Shown: positions 25,045 through 35,835 of the stretch, one piece after another | Layout: every line of letters begins with the position of its first letter | How positions within the stretch are numbered: position 1 is the stretch's first letter | Source of the DNA: Rhinopomastus cyanomelas | Lineage: Eukaryota > Chordata > Aves > Bucerotiformes > Rhinopomastidae | Direction: 5' to 3' | NCBI GenBank assembly: GCA_013400115.1 | Contig: VXBP01007531.1 | Span: forward strand, 932,260 to 996,259 | DNA length: 64,000 nucleotides | Translations under genes and position numbers: made by a program | The notes under the pieces: model-generated | The model's input: the letters and a program-made list of their open reading frames with translations, nothing else | Database searches by the model: none | What the model was told of the DNA's origin: nothing

Positions 25045-25270
25045 AACTCCACTAAAACAATGGAGGTCCTATCAGTGATGAGTTTGGGCCATTGTTTTAA
25101 TGGGATTAATGCCAGACCTGTTGTTGCTAGAATCTCTGCTGCGAGTCATAAGGTAAATAACGCTCTGACATTGTCTCCCTATCGGACAAACATCTGGATT
25201 TCTACTGATGGCCATTTAGCTGCATAGACAATGAAGGCATTACTGTTGCAAAAAGCATTAGAGGTTTCTA
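25045..25270. promoter_or_regulatory. Candidate conserved element with inverted SOX-type sites
   Basis: TAAAACAATGG (25053-25063) and its exact complement CCATTGTTTTA (25089-25099) form an 11-bp perfect inverted repeat 25 bp apart. Each arm carries the SOX core ACAATGG/CCATTGT. GGGATTAAT, a bicoid/OTX-like homeodomain site, follows at 25102-25110. The arrangement is seen; binding and enhancer activity are inferred. Confidence 0.35.
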
Positions 25271-26937
25271 TAGAGCTGGCCAGGCTCAAGTGACCTTCAG
25301 CAGAACCCACTTTAAAAGGTGGTTTTAGCACACACAGATAAAATCAAGAGAGAGGCACCTCCTTGCTGCTACTTTTTATGCCACTTACTGGAGTGAAGTT
25401 CTGCTACATCAGCTCCCAGACAGCTCTGCAGGAGCTGGTGGTGGATAGAACTCATCCCTGGAGGGCTTTGTAGGTCTGACACAGGGAAAAGAACAACATC
25501 TTGCGTGTCTTGATGCCAAACTTATATAAAGAACTGCTGTGCCAGTACGAGGAACTGTTTGTATGATGGAAAGGGATTCTTCTGGAAGCTGAAGCCTCAT
25601 GGCCCAGGTAGCAGAGAAGTTCAGTTTTGTATTGGGGAAGTCATTACCCATCAGCTGTTACAGCACCACTGACAACAGTAGCAAGGTGACTGTTGATTTT
25701 GCTGTGAATTCTGATCTAATCAGGATTGGACTGATACTGCCAGCTACTTCCACTCAAGTTACAGATCAACATTCGTTCATGTTTATCATATATTAGGTCT
25801 GTGCTGGAAATCCCACCCAGTAACTGACCAGCCACTGCCATTTTCAGCTTTCGAGGGAGTTGTTTTTGTTCTTTCTCTGTGGAATAGCACTGGGCCAAAG
25901 AACTCTTGGACTAATCATATCTGACCCATACTCAGATAGTAAACTTTACAAAAGTCCAGCTGTACTTGCCCTTCCTTAGTTTGAAGTCATTGTATAGGAG
26001 TCAAGGATTGGGGGGTCTTCCATGTGCTGGAGAACATACTGCTGCTGTGTCAGTGCTACTGTTGGCAGCTCTCTTCCCTAGGAGTGGCTTCTGCCACTCA
26101 TGCCTGGGATTAATCCATAACTCAGAGACATCTTTGGTGTCTGTATGTTTGTCCTCCTCATTTTTCTCCCCAGGTACGGCTACTCAGTTTCTAACTCCTC
26201 TACTGTTAACAGTTAACTCTATTAACACCATCCCCACACTCACTTCCCTCCAGTGCCTTGCAGACTTTTCTGACCAGAAAAGGACCTTTGGGAACTGGTG
26301 TCTAAACTTCCTGTTGGGGTGAGAAAGAGATAAAAAACTGGCCTGATCCAGGCTGCTCTAATTTGATTCCCAAGGAGGGAAATCCCTTTCTATTTAATGC
26401 ATTCTTATGGCCCCAAGCAGTGCAGCTGTGCAGTGGAATTAACCTTGGAGGACACAGATGAGCCTCCTGCATGGGACAGCCCTTGACTGCACTTTCCCAC
26501 TGCTGCTCTCCCACTAATGGGGAGAAGATGCTGCTTCTCCCCTTGACACCACTTTGAGGTCACAATGGTTCTAGCATGAGAAGGGAGTTGTCAGTACTGA
26601 AACATAAACCATCTGAACTCACCACAATCACAGCAAGTCATGAAGGCTTCAGCGAGTGTTGTTCAGCTTCACACAGAAGTCATGAAAGATGTCTTCAGAC
26701 TTCTGCAGCACTTTTGAGGGACTATGGAAGGAACTGCTATATCTACCTATAACTTGTTTGCTTAACTATATTCAGGTTTTACCTTCAAACATGGATTTCT
26801 GTAAAATCTAAGATGCTGCTAAAATGGCTCAAGATCTTCTTGATGGCTTGTTTTGGTTTTTTTTTTTAACTACTATGTAGGTGTTGGCAGCACACAGAAT
26901 CAGATACTTCAAGAACAGTCTACAGCAGATCTCAAAG

Positions 26938-27164
26938 AATCATAGAATGGTCCAGGTTGGAAGGGACCTCCAAAGGGCATCTAGTGCAAACCTGCTGCAG
27001 AGAGCAGAGACATCCTCAATTAGATCAGGTTGGCCAGAACCTTGTCCAGCCTCACCTTGAATATCTCTAATGATGGGGGCTTCAACCACCTCCATGGGCA
27101 ACCTGTTCCAGTGTTCAACCCTGCTCTTGCTAAAGAACTTCTTTCTTTCTAACAGCCCCTTTCA
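26938..27164 (-). mobile_element. CR1 LINE 3' fragment
   Basis: The minus-strand terminus 'gaatcatagaatgg' followed by 'ggttggaagggacctcc', then 'ccagaaccttgtccagcctcaccttgaatatctc' and 'caacctgttccagtgttcaaccctgctcttgctaaag'. It is truncated after about 225 bp and belongs to the same subfamily as 15948-16434. Confidence 0.94.
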
Positions 27165-27414
27165 TGAGAAAAGTCAAAGGTTGCTCCCCAGAAGCAAATT
27201 CTGCTCTTGGGTTTCATAAACATTCTTCTTAGCAGTGGGGAGCTTTGCCTCAGCAGTTTGGTTCTTCCCTCACAGTTCAGTGACAATCTTGTTCTATGAA
27301 AAGCCCCACATCATGCCCTGGCTCTAGCAGATTGCATGTTTTCATCATTCTGACACACTGTGGCAGTCACAGCTCCAGACACAGGACAGGTCATGCACAA
27401 TTAAGAAATAACTG

Positions 27415-27705
27415 TAGAATCACAGAATGTGTTGGGATGGAAGTGAAGAGTCATCTAGTCCAACTGCCCTACAACAAGCAGGGCCATCTCTCAACAGACC
27501 AGATTGCCCAGAGCAACATCCAGCTGGACCTTGAATAGCTCTAGGGACGGAGCCACCTCTCTGGGCAGTCTGTTCAGGGATTCCCAACCCCCAGATTCAA
27601 TAACTTTTTCTTTGCGTCCAGCCTCAATTTGCCCTTTTCCAGCTTGAATCCATGACTCCTCATTCCCTGCCTTTGTGAACAGCCTTCAGACAGCCCCTTT
27701 CAAGG
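27415..27705 (-). mobile_element. CR1 LINE 3' fragment, diverged
   Basis: A minus-strand CR1 whose 3' end (tagaatcacagaatgtgttgg) lies 250 bp from the previous copy's truncated end. Segments include 'gcccagagcaacatccagc', 'gggcagtctgttc' and 'gcccttttccagcttgaatccatgactcctc'. Its divergence suggests an older insertion. Confidence 0.9.
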
Positions 27706-28824
27706 ATTGGAAGCATCTGGCTGTTCAAATTCAGAGTATTTGAAACCCTGGCTTAGCAGGATCAAGGGTGTCGTGGAACCATATGACTTTGAGCTCCACA
27801 AAGAAGGAATGCAATGCATGAAGACAGCAGAAAGCAGAGTGAATGAACTGCCAATGTTTGGCTTAAATTATATTAATGCCACCATGTCAGTGTGAGATTG
27901 TAAAATACACAGAGTCATCTGGTTTGGTCCATCTTTGCGGGAAGCAGTACATGTAGCAACAATAATCACACCAGGGTCAAGAGTTGAGATTGTTGTCATT
28001 CTTTATAGGACTGCAAGAAGTGGCAGCCAGGATAGAAGCCTTCCTGTGCAGGATGCTGTACGAAAAGGTCCTGCTCCCAACAGACAAGTGTGGAAGGGGA
28101 ACAGAGTAAAAGCACAGCATATCAGATAGATCTCGGGATGAATAACCCACATCACGCTATTACCTGGTCCTCTGCCATTCCAGGACAGAGGAATGAGGAC
28201 ATACCCCGTTCTCTTCCCCGATGAACCTGCTTCATTCTTTTTTCTCTCAGTCAAAACACCCCCCCAGAGAACCTTTCTGCTTTAACTGCATTTGAGGGGA
28301 AGACAAAAAAACCACATAGAATATTTTCTTTCCCAGTCCCTGCTGTGTTTTCCCCAGTGGAGGGGAAAAAAATCCACCTTGAGAAAATAACACCTTGTTC
28401 CTGCACATATTGGCACTTGCACTGCTTCCGTGTCATGTTTGCTCTGTCAAAACAAGTTTTCCTCGCCCCTCAGGGTCAACCCAGCTTTTGAAAACCAAGC
28501 TGTCGTCTCCAGGCATCATCACTAGCAGTAGCCAGATAACAGACTATGAGTTCACATTCCACAATGGTTATGACTAGTGATGAATGAGCTGGCTCGGAGA
28601 CAGAAGGAATTTCCTACAGGTTCCACTGACTTTCCAAGAAATGCGTTTGTCTGACTTGGTGATGGTGGCAAAAAGAACACAGTAGTATAGGGGGTTGAAA
28701 GAGGAAGGGAGAAAACCCTAATTACAGCAGAGGTGAGACAGTGTAGAGCACAAATCATCACTGTTCCCTGGGTCTGTAGCTGTTCCTGGGATGCTGCAGG
28801 TGCCTTACCAATGCAAAAGTGAAG

Positions 28825-28895
28825 TTATAATATATTAAATATATTTTTAGATTAAATCTGTATTTAATTCAATATTTTATTGAATATATATTAAC
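28825..28895. repeat. AT-rich tract with inverted repeat
   Basis: About 70 bp of nearly pure A/T. A perfect 8-bp inverted repeat, attcaata/tattgaat, at 28867-28874 and 28878-28885 has a 3-nt loop. Such tracts unwind easily and may act as matrix-attachment-like DNA; no function is shown. Confidence 0.7.
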
Positions 28896-31734
28896 GGTCT
28901 AATATGGTCTTGCCACTATTGACAGAGGAAAACTGAGGTAGACTTAGTAGATTACAGCACAAGAAGGGAAAACCACGAAACAATGGTTTATGGCTGAATG
29001 TTCACCCTAAACACCACGAGCATCAGGATGGTAAACCACAGCAATACTCAACGCGAAGCAGGGCTTGTGTTCACCTGCACTGCCACAACCCCAACTCTAC
29101 AGGGTCGTACAGACTCCTCACCCAAGGCAGGACCCAGACCTACATCCACAGTTACGTCATGCCTGCTGCAACCAGAACTTGCCCCACTGTTTTGATGTCG
29201 TTGGTGTACTTCTAGGCCAAACAAGCAACATAATCTATTCCAAATGTTGCCTTTCGAGCAGTCCAGGCATAGAGCGCTTGTTGCGAGATTATAGCTAATC
29301 CATCATTTGATGGTATCTACATTCCAAGGATTTCAGCTGCAGCTCCAAACCGTCCAGCATATCTAATGAGCATTAATTCACTATTAATCACCAGCACTTG
29401 TAACCACTGCCCACAGCCCTCCTCCATCATTCAGCCCAAGATACTCTAGGTAGAGCCAGTGCCTGATGCGAGTGTTCAGGTTCCTGGAAGGTCCTACAGA
29501 AGCCGTTTTGTCATCTTGTGTCAGAGCAGTGACAAGGCAGCCCTGAGAGAGAGAAGAGCCTATAGAATACATCACCTTAAACTACAGATCCTGTTGTAGA
29601 CTCAGTACAAGATATGCAGAGGGTGTCAATCCACATAGTTCTACTAATCCTCCCTCAGCTAACACAGCTTGATCCTTCTCATTCATCAGCCCATTTATTT
29701 GAGAAAATGCTAGTGCAGGAGGTGCTGAAGAATGAAAAATTAGCTCTAGGACTGGCGGGTTTGTAGTGTTTGGTACAAGCTGAGTTCTTGCTAAATTAAA
29801 TTTACTTGTTCAACTGAGGACAGAAATGGAGAGTTGAGGGAATGTGACCTGCTCTAGACAGCTACAGAAGTTGTACTTTGAATTTGGCAGATGAAACAAA
29901 AACTTCAGAACAATTAGGAAGGAGAAAAATAAGGAAAATATTTTCATTTAACAACTGCATTTTTCCACCCTTTATGACTCAATAATTGTAAGTCCTTGCT
30001 GAACAAGAAACACGCTGAGAAAAAAGTATCGACTGCACTATTTTGGGATTTCCTTCCACAGCAAGAAAGAGGGAGTGATAAAAAAAACCCCTTGAACTTC
30101 AATAAACATCTCTGAGGGAAAGTTCAGATCCGTTCTCATTGCTTTCTGACCTGGTGCCTGTAATGACTGGGTTTAGTTTCATATTAAAAAAAACCCAACA
30201 AACCCCAAATTCTTGTTTTCAGTAATAAAAAAGGCAACGTTGGAAATGAGCAGATTTGTTGCCATGAGCCAAATACTTCCTGCAGTGCAACGCAGTACCT
30301 GGAACTCCTGAATTTCCTCTTGGAATGACCAGTAGAAACCACTTTTTTAAAGAATGTGTATTTAATGAATATAACGTCAGGAAGGTTTGTTAATTACAGT
30401 CTTGTCATGTATATGAAGTCATCCTTGAGCTCTTTGCTGCACGCTAAAGCACAGCCATTGAGTAAAGGTCCCTCTTACTGGGTATCACTAACCACCTTCC
30501 ACCCAGAACTAGCACCAGGGTGGCTGCTTATGCTGCTCTTGCTCCAAAGCCACACAGAAAACTCTAAAGGCACTGCTCCAACCGCACCACACCAACCGCA
30601 CACTGCCTGCACAGCTCCAACTTTACGACACTGACTGCGCAATGCCAACTGTACACAGTGGCCATCTCAGCATCTTCCATCAGGTTCCTCACAGAGCAGG
30701 AGAACAAATGTGTGGGCTGTGATTGTGCCTGTTGTCCCTTGTTATCTCTCTTCCGGTTTAGGTTTCATCACTTGCCACGGTCAACAAACATCCTCCAAGG
30801 GACCTCTACACACAAATGAAAGGCCCATCCCAAGTCCTGCTGAAAAGGGAACATGTAGTTTGAGAATCTCATGCTTAACCTCCTAACAGCTAAGAGGAAG
30901 CAGGACAGATGTTCTGACCCTAAAGTGCAATAGGGCTGCAGTAACCCCTGACTGGAGTCCCTGCATGCTACAAACACTAACTGCAGCCATCTCGCAGAAA
31001 AAAACAGAAATCATACAATCAAGTGAGAAGAGGGGAAGGATGAAAGGCCAGGATGTTGTCCTTACCCCTAAAAGTCACACTGCAGCACAGCATTCAGGTC
31101 AGTGATAGTAACATCAATTTTTTGACTGCTGCAACTATTTCCACTCCTTTTAACCACCAGCCCCCCAAGCTTCTCCCCCTCCCCATGCACTACATCACAT
31201 CATATGACTAATGAGTTTGACCCTTCTTCAACCCCTATCTGCAGTCTCTCATGGCTCCATCACTGTTTGCTTCCTGCCTTTATTAAATCAGATGGGCTGT
31301 GTGTGCTGCGAGTCCCAGAGCCAGAGGAACACAGAGAGACAAAGAAATAAGGGCCATCATCTCCAAGCCTCCAGGGCTGTCCACCTCCTATTTCCTCACC
31401 ATATTGCTGTGTGGATGTGCCACTCCATCATTTTTTCTCACTTCCATGATAAAATCACTGCTTCCTCCTACTAGGAGAAGAAGTGAAATGCAGACCTCTT
31501 CATAATGTCATTCCACACTGTGGAACTGCATTATGGCTTTTCCAAGCTATTAATTATTGCACTGCCATGATTCCTTCAGCTTCTGTCCCTTTCCTCACTC
31601 CCAATTTTTCTTTTCCTTTCTCTTCCATTTCCCTGCACCTTTCACCTTTTTATTCCTTCTCCCTAAGACACTCTGACCATGCAACCGTCTCTTAACATGT
31701 TACCTGTCTCTTAAAGGCAGGTGATTACTATTTC

Positions 31735-31770
31735 AGAGTTCTTTTCCAACCTTAATTATTCTATGATTCC
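31735..31770 (+). mobile_element. CR1 LINE 3' tip
   Basis: Only the last 35 bp are recognisable: 'cttttccaaccttaatt' and 'attctatgattcc'. It is very short, so the assignment rests on the octamer tail and the preceding ttccaacc. Confidence 0.6.
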
Positions 31771-32007
31771 AAAGCTCTGGCCACTGGAGCATTTCTAACA
31801 TTTTAACTCTCAGTTTTGGAGAACTGTTGTCTCACTATGTGGGGGTGTTACTTTCTCACTTGCCTGTGGATTGGGCTAAGAAACATTCAAGCCAAACCTT
31901 TTTTTGACATTACTAACCCAGAGATGGGTTAGGCTACCTCTGAGATCCATTTGAGCCTTGGCAGATGAGTCTACCCAGACTTCAATGGAAATGAGTCTGA
32001 AGACTTC

Positions 32008-32355
32008 CAGATCTTTTACAACTACTTGAAAGAAGGTTGTAGACAGGTGGGGGTCAGTCTGTTCTCCCTAGTGTCCAGGGATAGGACAAGAGGAAACAGC
32101 CTTAAGCTGCCCCGGGGGGGGTGGGGGGGTGGTGGTGTCGGGTTGGAAGCCAGAAGGAATTTCTTTACTGCAAGGGTTGTCAGGCACTGGAACAGCCTGT
32201 TCAGGGAACGAGGTGAGTCACCATTCTTAGAGATGTTTAAGAGAAGGGTAGATGCTTCATTGGGGGACTGGGTTTAGTGGTGCTGACAGGGCTAGAAAAA
32301 GGCTGGATTTGATGATCTTCAAGGCGTCTTCCAGCCAAAATTGTTCTATGATTCC
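32008..32355 (+). mobile_element. CR1 LINE 3' region with G-rich expansion
   Basis: Plus-strand CR1 running from 'cttttacaactacttgaaag' through 'ctccctagtgtccagggataggacaag', 'aggaatttctttactgcaagg', 'gcactggaacagcctgttcaggg' and 'gttctatgattcc'. A G-rich expansion at 32114-32146 replaces the normal 'ggggaggttcaggttggat' region. Confidence 0.93.
32114..32146 (+). repeat. G-rich expansion, quadruplex candidate
   Basis: Runs of eight and seven G residues are followed by GG, GG and GGG within 33 bp, inside a CR1 copy. It matches the loose pattern for an intramolecular G-quadruplex and is likely length-variable. Confidence 0.75.
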
Positions 32356-33554
32356 AGTTCTCACAGGAAGAAGCCCATCACTTGGGCTGCCCTGATGACG
32401 GCCCAATAACTTTTTGTGAAGATTTCAAAAATCTAGGTGTTTAATTTCTAATCTGAACAAGACCAACTGTAAAATTATCAACATCCTTCACACAAAGTGA
32501 GTAACTTCTTTCTGCAGTGCTCATACACAGGTAACTCAGTGTGACCAATACTCATGGTAGCACTCCAGCGCATCATACGCCTGAGGACAGCACTCACTTA
32601 TTACCTCTTGTGACAGTATCTGACAGTTAAGCATACAGAAGTGAGAGTTCTGTGTCACCCATTATAGTAAGTGGGACTGGAAAGTAGATCCTGGAATTGA
32701 ATTCCACACTTTGTAGGGTGGCGGATGTATAAATACTGCATGGAAGATCGATATATGATTGCTAGCTCAGTTAACAAGTGGCTAATGTCTTGTTACAGAC
32801 TTTTATAGAGTCTGGTTGGTCAATAGGTTGCATTTAACCATGACTGATGATCACCTGTATCACATAATAACCATGCCTGTAATATGCTTACACAGTCTAT
32901 TCATCACGCATTAATCCTTTTAAATGTATTTATGAATATACTCCTACTCTAATGTTTCACCAAATGGAGCAGCAACAACTGGCAAAAGAAGAAGAGCTAT
33001 AGATTTTGCATCCAAGTTTAACCTCACTCACAGAGCAGATTTTGAATCAAAGATCCAGCTCAAATTTACTCCAGGAGGTCAGATTCAAAGCTAAAAGTAC
33101 TCAGAGACTCCACAAGTTCAGTTAGAAGGAATGTCGGGCAACCACCTCAGAGGATGACAACAAAGGAGAAAACACATTGAGATGTTTCTGAGGGGGAAAA
33201 AACGTAGACCATGAAGGAATAAACAGAGCCACAGGCTGCAGTGATAATAAAAGCAGTAGAAACTATTGCAAAAGCTCTGTTTAATCACTCTGGACTAGAA
33301 GCTGTGCCTAGAAAGCCTTTCACAGCAAATATATGGCTACTTAGACTGAAGAGCCATGCGACCATAACACATCCAAGGTAGGGATACATAACAAGGTAGG
33401 GAAACAGCCTCCAGACTGCACATCCTAAAGGTGAAGCTTTTGCATGCAAAACAGATCCATGGTTTATGAGGTCCAGCTTGCATCCATTGATTCACTCTTA
33501 TTATAAGGAACGACTGTATGCTGGACTGCTTCAACCCAATAATACAGACACAGT

Positions 33555-33651
33555 AGTGCCATGGTCTAGGTGATTGTGGTGATGTTAGGTCATAGGCTGG
33601 ACTGGATGATCTTAACAGTCTTTTCCAGCTTCAGTAATTCTGTGACTTTGT
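33555..33651 (+). mobile_element. CR1 LINE 3' end, distinct subfamily
   Basis: The terminal fragment reads 'ccatggtctaggtgattgtgg', 'gatgttaggtcataggctgg' and 'ctggatgatcttaacagtc', with an octamer-like tail at about 33637-33650. The complementary sequence recurs at 42688-42775, so the two are copies of one subfamily, different from the main young one. Confidence 0.82.
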
Positions 33652-34214
33652 GAAAACCTCTGTAAGCACTGATTTGCATTAACATTCATCCACACTCTTC
33701 AGAGACAGGACTTGAGATCTCTTCCCCCATATAGCCAGCAGAGACCACAAGTATCAGCCCTTATACCTATACTGGTGAGGAGCGTGAAGTTTTGCCTATC
33801 ATCTGAAAAATCAAACCGTTACAGGGTAATTCTGAAATACTTAATGGGATTTTCCCACCAGTAAATCCTGTGCTCAATGGTACATTTTAATAAGAGCAGA
33901 ATCAAAATCTCATTTATGGACTAAGAAGGTTGAACTGAGGGTAACATGAGGAGAGGATTTGCCAGAGAAAACAGAAGACTTAATAAGAGAAGGGCTCAAG
34001 AGTATTAGTAAGAAAAGTTGTGAGCTGCCTACAGGCTTTTTCTCTGCTGGTATCAGAGTGGAAGAAAAGCCCCTGTGGTTGATTCATTATGCCATTTCAT
34101 TTCTTCAGATATAATTTACATGCAATGTAAATACGGTAAATTATTATTTCTGGATTGCATTCTTGGGCCCAGATCCAAAGCCCATTGAAGCTGAGAGAAA
34201 GGCTTCTAGCTTGC

Positions 34215-34229
34215 AAAAAAAAAAAAAAA
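34215..34229. repeat. Poly-A tract (15 A)
   Basis: Fifteen consecutive A residues with no retroposed gene recognisable upstream. It is treated as a simple homopolymer. Confidence 0.9.
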
Positions 34230-35462
34230 GAAATCAAATATTGTTGATCGAGAGGCCTTTTCCACGCCAACCCTCATTAGGAAGGAGTTTCTACTCTAGC
34301 AAGGGTTAAACACTCGGGCCTCAGCTCAGTAGAATGTTAAGTACATGCTTAACTTTAAGGTTACACTCAAATCCCAAGTGGATCTAAAGCACATGCTTAA
34401 TTGCTTTGTTGAATCAAAGCAAGAACAGATTTTTATCTGAATTTAACTGCTGCCATAATCTGGACTACCAGGTGGCTGGTACCACACCAAACTTTCTTGA
34501 AGAGCTGCAGAACTGTCTTATTCTGGACCCAGCCAGCCACGAATAATCACAACATCTGCACATGTTTTTCATGTTTAGGGGAAGAAAAATAATTTTGTAT
34601 CAGCTTTGCACTTTGATGAGGACTTGCATTTGTTTTTCTTTTACATCAACTGCTTTGCTCATCACTGCTGTTCTCATGTTCTCACTTTGGTGGGTAAATC
34701 CTTCTATGTCCAGAACAGAAAAACCTCCTTATTTGGGTGGCGATACAAAGCCAAGCGTCTGAGATCTCTGGGCCTTCTGATCCCTGTAATCCAGTGTTGG
34801 AACAGGATGACCTCGGAGGTCTCTTCCATTTTACAGACTTAGCAGCTCTTTTGCATAAATGTAGGAATTCAGATGCTGCTTATGGCTCATCCTGCTCACC
34901 ATCCTCTTATCTGCACTGGCGTGCACCAAAGTGGGAGAATATATTCATGGATGAAAAGATTGTCTTCAGGTCCCTAATTTAGTGTGATACATCCAGCTTC
35001 CCTAACATGTCACTCTCCCCACACTTGAATTGAAAGGCAGTTCACAACCCTTTATCCTCTCAGTGGTTTTTGTGAGGTGACGAAAACCAATTAGAATTGT
35101 TCCTGAGGTTAGGAACTAAAAGTCTGGCAACTTAAATGTTGGGCAAACCAGTTGCTGCTCAAGATATTGTGCAAGTATGAACGTGCTGGCCTGCCCCACC
35201 AGAGATTTTTTTCTTTTAAAATATGTACTTCAAATCATAAATACATATTGCTGGGATCACAGAGAAACCTTTGGCAAAGCAATGCCAACCACTTGGTCAT
35301 AAATCCACCAACTCCTGGTTTGCCCCTTGTCCACCTCTGTCCCCTGCTTTGAAACTACTTCCAGCAGCATGCCTTGTAGCTCAAGAGTTCCCAAATCTCC
35401 AGCCTTGCATTTGTCCCTTTGGTGCTTTCAGATGTTATGTTTTAATGTTTTGTCCTTCATAC

Positions 35463-35835
35463 ATTCATAGACTGGTTTAGGTTGGAAGGAACATCAGAGA
35501 TCATCTAGTTGGGCAGGGAGGTTGACCAGGTTGCCCAGAGCCCTATCCAACCTGGCCTTAAACAATTCCAAAGATGGAGCAGCCATGAGTTCCCTGGGCA
35601 ACCTGTTCCAGGGCCTCAGCACCCTCAGAGTGATAAATTTCTTCTTAAAATCTAATCTAAATCCACCTTCTTTTAGCTTGAACCCATCCCTATTGTCCTA
35701 TCACCAGAGTTCCCTGGAAAAAGTCTTTCCCCAGCTTTCCTGGAGGCCTCTTCAGGTACTGGAAGCTGCTCTAAGGTCCCCCCAGAGCCTTCTCTTCTCC
35801 AAGCTGAACAGCCCCAGTTCCCTCAGCCTATCTTA
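35463..35835 (-). mobile_element. CR1 LINE 3' region
   Basis: Minus-strand CR1: 'cattcatagactgg', 'ggttggaaggaacatcagagatcatctag', 'ttgcccagagccctatccaacctggcc', 'gggcaacctgttccagggcctcagcaccctcagagtg' and 'cttctcttctccaagctgaacagccccag'. A short internal duplication or rearrangement near 35512-35525 replaces the usual 'tccaaccccc' stretch. It is 5'-truncated. Confidence 0.93.

Larger units (their letters stand above)
17656..26937. other. 9.3 kb CR1-free region
   Basis: No CR1 end was found on either strand here, compared with roughly one per 2 kb elsewhere. The stretch contains a C17 tract, a G-rich tract and several AT-rich, TAAT-bearing blocks listed separately (20700, 23785 and 25045). 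Further blocks of similar look lie at 18250-18380, 19430-19600 and 20160-20450. Open frames up to 144 codons (22436-22870) have no recognised domain. A long intron or intergenic regulatory region under constraint would look like this, but chance repeat depletion is possible. Confidence 0.5.
27706..32007. other. 4.3 kb of mostly unique sequence
   Basis: No convincing exon was found. It holds an AT-rich block with an inverted repeat (28825-28895), a CA-rich low-complexity patch (30570-30660) and a tiny CR1 tip at 31735-31770. Open frames are below 95 codons and unrecognised. Confidence 0.45.
32356..35462. other. 3.1 kb of unique sequence with minor CR1 tips
   Basis: Apart from the CR1 end at 33555-33651, a doubtful CR1-like scrap near 34797-34835 (ttggaacaggatgacctcgg) and an A15 tract at 34215-34229, nothing recognisable was found. 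No splice-bounded frame was seen. Confidence 0.45.

Noticed and set aside
34797..34835. Possible CR1 tip (ttggaacaggatgacctcgg)
   Set aside because: Only a few words match and no octamer tail is visible.
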